Shown here: piece after piece, positions 1-5,578 of the stretch | Numbering within the stretch: position 1 is the first letter of the stretch | Layout of the letters: each line of letters begins with the position of its first letter | Source of the DNA: Bacteroidota bacterium | GTDB taxonomy: Bacteria > Bacteroidota > Bacteroidia > Flavobacteriales > Weeksellaceae | Direction: 5' to 3' | NCBI GenBank assembly: GCA_023399675.1 | Contig: JAEWOM010000142.1 | Span: 1 to 7,701 of the forward strand | Length of the DNA stretch: 7,701 nucleotides | Notes under the pieces: generated by a model | The model's database searches: none | What the model was told of the DNA's origin: nothing | What the model saw: only the letters and a program-made list of their open reading frames with translations | Program-made: the position numbers and the translations under genes

Positions 1-669
1 CGTTACATCCGTTCGGATCTTTCCGGAGGTTTTAACACCGATACCACATTGAAAGCCGCAAATAGTTTTTCTTTGGACATTTCCGGTTACTACGCAAGTG
101 AACCTTTTTCAGGATTGGCAGGTGAAAACAGCGTGACTGCCGGTTTTGCAGTTCAAAACTTAGGTCCGAAACTGGATTATACCGGTGATGATAATTCGAG
201 ATCCTATCTTCCGACAATGGCGAGATTAGGTGCCGGATATAATATCTTCCTGGACAATAACAGCAAGGTAGCAATCAGTGGTGAAGCTTCAAAAATTCTG
301 GCGCCGGGTGCGGAAGATTCCGGACGAAGAACCAGAACGGGTGAGCCGATCTACGAAGTTCCGAATGTTGGTGTTATCGAAGGAATTGGGAAATCTTTCA
401 GCAACGAGAAAAGCATCATGTATTCCGGAGCAGTGGAATATTCTTATGACAATGCGTTTTTCGTAAGAGGAGGATACTTCCACGAAAGTGAAGTACAGGG
501 AGCAAGAAATTTTGCAACAGCAGGTCTTGGCCTTAAGTACAATGCTTTTTCACTGGATGTTTCTTACCTGATCAATACTTCGAAAATCAATACAGCACTT
601 GACAATACACTTCGTTTTGGTCTGACCTGGCATATTGGTGACGAAACTGCGTACGCAGCTGATTATTAA
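1..669 (+). CDS. porV: Type IX secretion outer membrane protein PorV (LptO), 5' truncated by window
   Basis: The reading frame is open from base 1 (it begins RYIRSDLSGG) and ends at TAA 667-669, so only the C-terminal 222 residues are present. PorV is a FadL-like outer membrane barrel of the type IX secretion system. From family knowledge, it binds the conserved C-terminal domain of cargo proteins and works with the sortase PorU to deliver them to the cell surface. The visible part alternates polar and apolar residues as expected of barrel strands, with PorV-like stretches such as AVEYSYDNAFFVRGGYF, GLGLKYNAFSLDVSYL and NTLRFGLTW near the end. A short polar tail (GDETAYAADY) follows the last strand. 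The TTG at 49 lies inside the gene and is not its start. PorU, often beside porV, would be upstream outside the window. Identity rests on recalled family resemblance and is fairly secure; PorQ or another FadL-like protein is the alternative. Confidence 0.85.
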   Translation, partial: RYIRSDLSGGFNTDTTLKAANSFSLDISGYYASEPFSGLAGENSVTAGFAVQNLGPKLDYTGDDNSRSYLPTMARLGAGYNIFLDNNSKVAISGEASKILAPGAEDSGRRTRTGEPIYEVPNVGVIEGIGKSFSNEKSIMYSGAVEYSYDNAFFVRGGYFHESEVQGARNFATAGLGLKYNAFSLDVSYLINTSKINTALDNTLRFGLTWHIGDETAYAADY

Positions 670-909
670 AAAATTTATTGATGGGAATATCTGAAAAAGT
701 AAATCTGCAATATTGCATTAGTTCTTAAAAGAAGAATTTGTTAGAAACTTATGAATCAAAATACTGATAAGAAATTTCAACAGAGCGTTTCTGAAAATTG
801 TTCTTGCAACTTTGATTGACAAGAATAAAAACTAAGGCGTTTTGACAACAAAAATCTGTGCATATTTTCTTTCATTATTTGATATATATTAATTAAAAAA
901 ATTATTAAA
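670..909. other. AT-rich intergenic region between porV and the lipoprotein gene
   Basis: These 240 bases contain no convincing gene. They hold a 12-base perfect palindrome at 706-717 (TGCAATATTGCA), a short inverted repeat at 722-736 (TTCTT/AAGAA), and a 22-codon ATG frame at 751-819. A 6-base-pair stem lies at 801-806 and 820-825 (TTCTTG/CAAGAA, 13-base loop); its stem can extend by three pairs including a G-T wobble, but no T-run follows. None of the hairpins is a strong terminator for porV. The right end carries a possible promoter for the downstream gene. Confidence 0.6.
841..870 (+). promoter_or_regulatory. Possible Bacteroidota-type promoter for the lipoprotein gene
   Basis: TTTG at 841-844 matches the -33 element. 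After 18 bases, TATTTTCT at 863-870 matches TAnnTTTG in TA and the first two T of TTTG but misses the last two bases. The ATG lies 39 bases further on, preceded by an A-rich leader. The spacing is slightly short of the usual 19-21, so this is only a candidate. Confidence 0.35.
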
Positions 910-1680
910 ATGAAAAGTCTTTTTAAATCTATGTTACTTTTAGTTTTATTAACAGGAGTATCTTGTCATACTGATGAAAGGTCAGTTAATCAAATTGAAA
1001 ATGCAGCTGTGTCACAAAATCTTATGTTAGAAAAATCAGTAGCAACAGGAAACCCATATGATTATTTGGGAGTTCTGCATAACGAATTTATGCAAGAAAT
1101 GCATAATTCGAAACCTTCTGATGATAGTGAAATACCTACTTTAGCTTTGAAATTTGCTAATAGCAACGGCTTTAATACATCAGCTTATGATTATAGTAGA
1201 GTTTCAGCAATAAAGGATGAATCAATGAATAGTGAATTCACTAGACAAAAAATAGATGAATTGACGTCGAGATTTCAGTTTTCTCAAAATTACAAAGAAG
1301 AACTATATAAGCTAGCTGATTTTTTCAATGCAGCAAATTATGATAGCACTGATGATATTATAAATCAATTGCAGCGGATTGAAAATAGTTATATCGAAGC
1401 TACAAATCTAACCCAAATAGAAAAAGAAAATTTATTAGCAACTATTGCAATTACAAGACATAGCACGAACTACTGGATCTCTTTCTTCCCTGATGATTTT
1501 AATTCTGGGAACAATGGTGCTATTTTAGCAAAAAGAAGATGGTGGGCGAGGATATTTGGAGGTATTGTAGCTGACGCAATGGGAGCCGTAATTGGTACAA
1601 TTGGAGGACCTGCGGGTATGATTGTGGGTGCTGCTGCGGCTTCGGCTGGAGTTCAATTTGTGGTTGATGACAATATGTAA
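910..1680 (+). CDS. Unrecognised putative lipoprotein with C-terminal glycine-zipper segment
   Basis: I do not recognise this 256-residue protein. Residues 1-19 look like a lipoprotein signal: basic MKSLFK, a hydrophobic stretch, then LLTGVSC with Cys19 as the likely lipidated residue. The -3 position is Gly rather than Leu, so the lipobox is loose. Residues 20-205 are polar, largely helical in character, and contain no other Cys and no evident catalytic motif. The last 50 residues differ sharply: a cationic-aromatic KRRWWARIF (208-216) leads into a Gly/Ala-rich apolar segment with G225xxxG229xxxG233 and G232xxxG236xxxG240, a glycine-zipper pattern of close-packed membrane helices. The chain ends in VVDDNM. 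It starts at ATG after an A-rich leader without a Shine-Dalgarno sequence. The gene is AT-richer than its neighbours (two hand-counted 60-base stretches are about 28-32% GC) and stands alone between porV and a terminator, suggesting accessory or transferred DNA. A membrane-inserting or antibacterial role is speculative. Confidence 0.75.
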   Translation: MKSLFKSMLLLVLLTGVSCHTDERSVNQIENAAVSQNLMLEKSVATGNPYDYLGVLHNEFMQEMHNSKPSDDSEIPTLALKFANSNGFNTSAYDYSRVSAIKDESMNSEFTRQKIDELTSRFQFSQNYKEELYKLADFFNAANYDSTDDIINQLQRIENSYIEATNLTQIEKENLLATIAITRHSTNYWISFFPDDFNSGNNGAILAKRRWWARIFGGIVADAMGAVIGTIGGPAGMIVGAAAASAGVQFVVDDNM

Positions 1681-1748
1681 CTGTTTTTATAAAAAAAAAG
1701 TCTGTATGAAATCGTTTCAATAGCAATCGATTTTTTACTATAAAATAA

Positions 1749-1767
1749 GCCACCTTCAAAAGGTGGC
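1749..1767. terminator. Bidirectional hairpin terminator between convergent genes
   Basis: GCCACCTT at 1749-1756 pairs perfectly with AAGGTGGC at 1760-1767 around a 3-base loop. On the plus strand it is followed by ATTTCTTATTATT, and on the minus strand by TTATTTTATAG. It sits 68 bases after the lipoprotein stop and 26 bases beyond the stop of the minus-strand gene ending at 1794, so it can terminate both. Confidence 0.85.
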
Positions 1768-1793
1768 ATTTCTTATTATTCTGTTTTAGTGAA

Positions 1794-2171
1794 CTACTCG
1801 CCGAAATGTGCTTTCACCGTATTGAGAACCTGCTCCTCACTCATCTGCTGCGAGCTGTCCAGACTGATTTTCAGATTCTTGTACTGTGCTGTATCATGCA
1901 GGTGTCTTTTCAGTTCTTCCTGAATCGTTCCCGGGCCTGTGATAAAAAGCTCTGTACTGTTGGTGATCATGTGTTCTATTTCCTTGAAAAACTTCGTTTT
2001 CGTTGTCTGTGCAGAATTGTGCGCGGTATTTTCGTTTGAATTACCATGTTGCGCTTCATGCTTTATCGGGCTGCAAAGAAAAAACTTAAATGCATTCTGG
2101 TCGTCATGGTTTTTCGCAACAATTGCTTTGGTATTATCAATCCAAAGTCCGGCTAATTTTCTGTCTTTCAT
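1794..2171 (-). CDS. Small eRF1/Dom34-like-fold protein of Bacteroidota (function unknown)
   Basis: This 125-residue soluble protein starts at ATG 2171 and stops at TAG 1794. It shows the pattern of small Bacteroidota proteins I associate with the eRF1 domain 3/Dom34-like (or host-attachment-like) fold. An N-terminal strand AGLWIDNTKAIV (7-18) resembles the common W-I/M-D-H/N-xx-A motif. A loop strand TELFITGPG (73-81) is followed by a helix EELKRHL, and the C-terminus reads SEEQVLNTVKAHF (111-123), as in the family's typical M-T/S-x-x-Q endings. Between the halves lies a low-complexity His/Asn/Gln-rich linker (about 38-58). The protein lacks the other eRF1 domains, so peptide release is not expected. 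RNA or ribosome association and a stress role are inference only. It is the last gene of the minus-strand cluster, 54 bases after the membrane protein gene, and is closed by the hairpin at 1749-1767. Confidence 0.7.
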   Translation of the reverse strand: MKDRKLAGLWIDNTKAIVAKNHDDQNAFKFFLCSPIKHEAQHGNSNENTAHNSAQTTKTKFFKEIEHMITNSTELFITGPGTIQEELKRHLHDTAQYKNLKISLDSSQQMSEEQVLNTVKAHFGE

Positions 2172-2225
2172 AATTTAATTATTTTAATGTTTTATCTAAA
2201 CAGCAATAATAATACAAAACCGCTG

Positions 2226-2486
2226 TTAAGGACTGTTAAAAAGGTCGCTCCACTCCCAATTCCCATTTGCATACAGCACACCGCCGATCGCGATTAGCAG
2301 AAGCAGCGAAAAAATCACAGTCAGCATAGTCTGCTTCTTTAAAACGGCAAGCATTAAAAGGCCGCCGATTCCAGGAATAAGCAGTATTATTTTCTCATCG
2401 AGATCCCTGATAAAAACCGATACAGCAATAATCACAAGGCAGGCAATCCGGATCCAGGCTTCGCGTTTCAGAATCTTTTCAATCAT
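2226..2486 (-). CDS. Small three-helix inner membrane protein
   Basis: This 86-residue protein starts at ATG 2486, overlapping the stop of the upstream glycosyltransferase gene as ATGA (2483-2486), and ends at TAA 2226. I do not recognise a family. Three hydrophobic segments are visible at about residues 12-26, 32-49 and 54-73, separated by short charged loops (RDLDEK at 27-32, KKQT at 50-53). The C-terminal tail is short and acidic-aromatic (NGNWEWSDLF). By the positive-inside rule the basic start (EKILKRE) and the KK loop would be cytoplasmic. The 4-base overlap implies translational coupling with the glycosyltransferase, so a shared role in envelope glycan handling is plausible but unproven. 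No catalytic residues stand out. Confidence 0.75.
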   Translation of the reverse strand: MIEKILKREAWIRIACLVIIAVSVFIRDLDEKIILLIPGIGGLLMLAVLKKQTMLTVIFSLLLLIAIGGVLYANGNWEWSDLFNSP

Positions 2487-3493
2487 AATTTATCCTTATA
2501 AAAATGATTGGGAAAAGCCTCCTCGGGTTTAACTTTCATTATATTCAGCAGAAACCACGATTTCAGAAAGCCATATCCATACGAAAACATTTGTATGTAA
2601 GTAGAAATTACTGCCATAAATGCAATGCTGAAATTTTTGGTTTTGATCAATGCATGAATCAGCAGCAGGAAAGTGTACAGTCCATAAAGCATCAGTATGA
2701 AGCTCCGCTGGAAAAAGAAATATTCCACGACGCCCAACATATATCCGATCAGAAACAGTGACGGAAGCGCAAACGTCGGCTTCACATAATCGGGGTGCCG
2801 CTGGTTCAGGATAGGTCTTGCACAACCGAATTCGTACACCTGTTTCGAGAATTTTCCGAAATCTGTCCTGCGTTTATGGTAAACGCCGATGTCATCAAAA
2901 AATGCAGTTGTGAACCCCTTTTCCCAAAGCGACATGGACAGGTCCGGATCTTCCCCAATCCGCATCTCTGAAAAACCACCTACCTCTTCAAACACCGATT
3001 TTTTAACACCCATATTAAAACTTCGGGGCTGAAATTTCGTAACCGAATTTTTGCTGCCGCGAATTCCTCCCGTAGTAAAAACCGACGTCATGGAATACGA
3101 AATCGCCTTCTGCATCAGGTTGAAACCACGGTGAGCCTTATCTGCACCGCCAAAAGCATCACACGGAATTTTTACGATGTTTTTTTTGATGTTTTCTATA
3201 TAATTTTCTTCAACAATCACATCAGAATCCACAAAAACGAGCCATTCATTTTTTGCGCGGCGTGCGCCGTAATTACGGGAAAGTCCGGGCCCGCTGTTCG
3301 GTTTTCTGAAAAACTGAATATCCAGCATTTCCTCAAACATTTCGATGGTTGACCTCAGATTAATCTTCGAACCGTCGTCTACTACAATCACTTCAAAATC
3401 TTTGTCTGTTTGATGCGAAAGGGAATTCAGCAGTTCGAACAGTTCGTCCTTTCGGTTAAAAATTGCTATGATGATGGAAATGGAAGGGTTCAC
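2483..3493 (-). CDS. Family 2 glycosyltransferase with C-terminal membrane segments
   Basis: This 336-residue enzyme of the GT2 (GT-A fold) family transfers a sugar from a nucleotide-sugar donor, probably to a lipid-linked or envelope glycan acceptor; the actual substrate cannot be read from sequence. The N-terminus ISIIIAIFNRKDEL starts the Rossmann-like half. VVDDGS (37-42) is the nucleotide-binding Asp motif, VDSD (88-91) the metal-binding DxD equivalent, and GEDPDLS (180-186) with YHKRRT (205-210) match the ED and downstream R-rich acceptor/catalytic regions. Three hydrophobic segments follow at about 240-257, 264-282 and 288-307, so the enzyme is anchored in the inner membrane with the catalytic domain cytosolic. 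The start is GTG at 3493: an in-frame TAA lies only four codons upstream and no ATG is available before the conserved first strand. The gene follows the THUMP methyltransferase gene by 86 bases and overlaps the next by 4 bases. Confidence 0.9.
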   Translation of the reverse strand: MNPSISIIIAIFNRKDELFELLNSLSHQTDKDFEVIVVDDGSKINLRSTIEMFEEMLDIQFFRKPNSGPGLSRNYGARRAKNEWLVFVDSDVIVEENYIENIKKNIVKIPCDAFGGADKAHRGFNLMQKAISYSMTSVFTTGGIRGSKNSVTKFQPRSFNMGVKKSVFEEVGGFSEMRIGEDPDLSMSLWEKGFTTAFFDDIGVYHKRRTDFGKFSKQVYEFGCARPILNQRHPDYVKPTFALPSLFLIGYMLGVVEYFFFQRSFILMLYGLYTFLLLIHALIKTKNFSIAFMAVISTYIQMFSYGYGFLKSWFLLNIMKVKPEEAFPNHFYKDKL

Positions 3494-3579
3494 TTCAGGT
3501 TTTTAAAATATTCAGTATTGCCATACACAACTCTTCTGTCAGAAAAGATTGAAAAAAATAATATCGATCAGCTTCCGGA

Positions 3580-4743
3580 TCATTTTTCAGTTTTATGGGT
3601 TTTCTTTGTGCCTTCGTACATTTCGTACTGCAGAAAACGGGTTTCAAGTTTTCCGTTGAACAGTTTAACCTTGCTTGAAGGACGAAGCCCGATTTTTTTC
3701 ACTGCTTCGAGATCAGAAGAAATGAGCCAAGCCAGGGTATTCGGATAACCTGATTTAAACGTGTCCCCTATTTTTCGGTAAAAATCATCATCGTTGATTG
3801 CAATCCGTTCGTCGTAAGGCGGATTAAAAACAATCAGCAGCGGAAATAATTCCTTTTTAGTTTCGAAAAAATTCTGCTTCCTCACTTCAATAACATCTTC
3901 GAGTTCGGCGGCTTCAATATTGATTCTGGCAGCGTTGATCATTCTTGCATCAATATCAAAACCAACGATTTTTCCGGTGAAATCCGAAATTCTATTCACG
4001 CGGAATCCTTTAATCGTCTTGAAAAGTTCTTCATCATAATTCCGCCAGTTCTGAAATGCAAATCTCTTTCTGAACAGCTGCGCAGGCAGATTCATCGCAA
4101 TCATGGCCGCTTCAATCAGCAATGTACCGCTTCCGCACATCGGATCCAGAAAATTCCCTTTTCCGTCCCATCCTGCAATCAGCAGCATTCCGGAAGCCAA
4201 AACTTCATTCAGCGGCGCTTCGCCCTGTTCTTTGCGATAACCACGCTTAAAAAGCGGATCTCCCGAAGAATCGAGCGCAACTGTAACCTGATTGCGGTCA
4301 ATATGCAGATTAAATTTAATATCAGCATTTTTCGGATCTACATTTGGACGCTGTCCGTATTTATTGCGGAAATAATCGGCAATAGCATCCTTCATTTTCA
4401 GACTGATGAACTGCGAATGTTTAAAGTTATCCGAGTGAACCGTAGAATCAATCGAAAAAGTCTGGTTGACATTCAGATAATCTTCCCAATTGAATTTCGA
4501 TAAGCGGTGGTAGAATTTGTATTCGTTTGCCGCTTCAAATTCATAGATCGGGACCAGTACTTTCACCGCAGTCCGTGCCGAATAATTGACTTTATACAGA
4601 AATCCGAGATCACCTTCACAACTTACGGCGCGGTTTCTTACCTCAACATTTCTGCCGCCCAGTTTTTTCACTTCTTCAGCTAAAATTTGCTCAAGCCCGA
4701 AAAAAGTCTTGATCTGGATCTGTAAATTGTCTGAGTCTGTCAT
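3580..4743 (-). CDS. THUMP-domain class I SAM-dependent rRNA methyltransferase, RlmL/YpsC-like
   Basis: This 387-residue protein has the layout of the RlmL N-terminal half and of Firmicutes YpsC: an N-terminal ferredoxin-like part beginning TFFGLEQILAEEV (13-25), a THUMP RNA-binding domain (about 50-160), the linker signature LFKRGYR (164-170), then the UPF0020-type methyltransferase domain. SAM motif I is LDPMCGSGTLLIEAA (199-213), the acidic SAM ribose-binding strand is GFDID (261-265), and motif IV is NPPYDER (307-313), the N-P-P-Y type typical of amino-methylating enzymes on bases. E. coli RlmKL makes m2G2445 (RlmL half) and m7G2069 (RlmK half) in 23S rRNA; the RlmK half is absent here, so only the guanine-N2 activity is expected. 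The exact site is inferred by family. The start ATG at 4743 has a consensus -7 promoter 4 bases away. The gene heads the minus-strand cluster. Confidence 0.92.
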   Translation of the reverse strand: MTDSDNLQIQIKTFFGLEQILAEEVKKLGGRNVEVRNRAVSCEGDLGFLYKVNYSARTAVKVLVPIYEFEAANEYKFYHRLSKFNWEDYLNVNQTFSIDSTVHSDNFKHSQFISLKMKDAIADYFRNKYGQRPNVDPKNADIKFNLHIDRNQVTVALDSSGDPLFKRGYRKEQGEAPLNEVLASGMLLIAGWDGKGNFLDPMCGSGTLLIEAAMIAMNLPAQLFRKRFAFQNWRNYDEELFKTIKGFRVNRISDFTGKIVGFDIDARMINAARINIEAAELEDVIEVRKQNFFETKKELFPLLIVFNPPYDERIAINDDDFYRKIGDTFKSGYPNTLAWLISSDLEAVKKIGLRPSSKVKLFNGKLETRFLQYEMYEGTKKTHKTEK

Positions 4744-4747
4744 ACTG

Positions 4748-4755
4748 CAAAGGTA
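4748..4755 (-). promoter_or_regulatory. Perfect TAnnTTTG -7 element for the rRNA methyltransferase gene
   Basis: Read on the minus strand the bases are TACCTTTG, then CAGT, then the ATG at 4743. This is an exact match to the Bacteroidota -7 consensus. A clear -33 TTG/TTTG at the usual distance was not seen. The position predicts transcription starting at or within a few bases of the ATG. Confidence 0.6.
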
Positions 4756-4818
4756 AGTTTTTAGTGTGTCTGAGCAGAATCTTCACAGCGATAGATGAAA
4801 AATTCCGCTCAAAATACA

Positions 4819-4826
4819 TAATTTTG
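4819..4826 (+). promoter_or_regulatory. Perfect TAnnTTTG -7 element for the class I methyltransferase gene
   Basis: TAATTTTG is followed by CCGA and the ATG at 4831. It matches the Bacteroidota -7 consensus exactly and mirrors the divergent element at 4748-4755 with the same 4-base spacing. No good -33 element is visible. A leaderless or near-leaderless mRNA is predicted. Confidence 0.6.
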
Positions 4827-4830
4827 CCGA

Positions 4831-5574
4831 ATGGCCTGGTTCAAAACGTGGTTTAATACCCCTTACTATCATCTGTTATATCAAAACCGCGATTTTGCGG
4901 AAGCAGAAAATTTTATTTCAAAGTTAATTTCATACCTGGATATTCCGGAGAATTCAGAAATTATAGATCTTGCCTGTGGAAAAGGGAGACATTCGGTATT
5001 TCTTAACAAACTTGGATACAGCGTTTTAGGCCTCGATTTATCGGAAGAAAGCATTGCCCATAATCAGGAATTTGAAAAAAGCGGAATTCCGTACCTCAAA
5101 TTTGAAGTTCATGATATGCGGGAACCGATCGATAGCAGTCCCGTGGTTCTGGTAGTCAATCTTTTTACGAGTTTCGGCTATTTTGAAAGTCACGAAGAAG
5201 ATGATGCGGTTTTTAAATCCGTTTATAACGTGCTGAAACCGGGAGGAATTTTTGTGCTCGACTTTCTGAATGAACAGTATGTAAAGAACACACTGGTTCC
5301 GCAACAGGAAATTATCCGCGGTGATATTACATTTGACATCAGGAAAAGAATCGAAAACCATCATGTCATTAAAGACATCAATTTCACAGACCAAAACGAA
5401 GATTACCACTTTTTTGAGCAGGTGAAACTTCACTCGCAGGAAGAAATCGAAGATTTTGCCAAAACAAATCATTTTTCGGTAAAAAATATCTTTGGAGATT
5501 ATCATCTTAATCAATTCGACCGCGAAACTTCACCGCGATGTATTATGGTTTTGGTAAAGGAGCCGCAAACGTAA
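4831..5574 (+). CDS. Class I SAM-dependent methyltransferase (Methyltransf_25/11 type)
   Basis: This 247-residue protein is a Rossmann-fold methyltransferase. SAM motif I is IIDLACGKGRHS (44-55), the acidic ribose-binding end of strand 2 is GLDLS (67-71), a D/E-rich adenine region occurs around HDMREP (94-99), and the strand 4-5 region holds NLFTSFGYF (110-118) and the common post-motif LKPGGIFVLDFL (135-146). The C-terminal part ends in FGDYHLNQFDRETSPRCIMV, a tail common to many small-molecule methyltransferases that carry a late FGDY/FD-x-x-SPR segment. The substrate is unknown; the long middle section (about 150-215) is a probable substrate lid. The start ATG is fixed by the conserved N-terminus (WFxxWFNTPYYHLLY) and the promoter 4 bases upstream. 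The ZIP transporter gene starts 4 bases after the stop, so the two are almost certainly one transcript. Confidence 0.9.
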   Translation: MAWFKTWFNTPYYHLLYQNRDFAEAENFISKLISYLDIPENSEIIDLACGKGRHSVFLNKLGYSVLGLDLSEESIAHNQEFEKSGIPYLKFEVHDMREPIDSSPVVLVVNLFTSFGYFESHEEDDAVFKSVYNVLKPGGIFVLDFLNEQYVKNTLVPQQEIIRGDITFDIRKRIENHHVIKDINFTDQNEDYHFFEQVKLHSQEEIEDFAKTNHFSVKNIFGDYHLNQFDRETSPRCIMVLVKEPQT

Positions 5575-5578
5575 CGAA

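Noticed and set aside
32..274. Minus-strand frame opposite porV
   Set aside because: It is a shadow of the porV frame, with a biased composition and no recognisable domain.
801..825. Hairpin TTCTTG/CAAGAA as a porV terminator
   Set aside because: The stem is weak with a 13-base loop, no T-run follows on the plus strand, and it lies 130 bases past the stop.
2529..2825. 98-residue Cys-containing minus-strand frame inside the glycosyltransferase gene
   Set aside because: It overlaps the conserved glycosyltransferase frame on the same strand and has no family features or start signal.
3529..3545. Short inverted repeat TTCTG-T-CAGAA in the gap after the rRNA methyltransferase gene
   Set aside because: The loop is a single base and there is no T-run, so it is not a credible terminator; the glycosyltransferase gene is probably on the same transcript.
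3410..3748. 112-residue plus-strand frame across the glycosyltransferase/methyltransferase junction
   Set aside because: It runs antisense across parts of two well-supported genes and has no domain resemblance.
5038..5514. 158-residue minus-strand frame opposite the class I methyltransferase
   Set aside because: It is antisense to a gene with clear SAM motifs; its Phe/Ile/Lys-rich content is what the reverse of that gene would give.
5556..5562. AAAGGAG as ribosome binding site for the ZIP gene
   Set aside because: It is 16 bases from the GTG start, beyond the usual spacing, and Flavobacteriia rely little on Shine-Dalgarno pairing.
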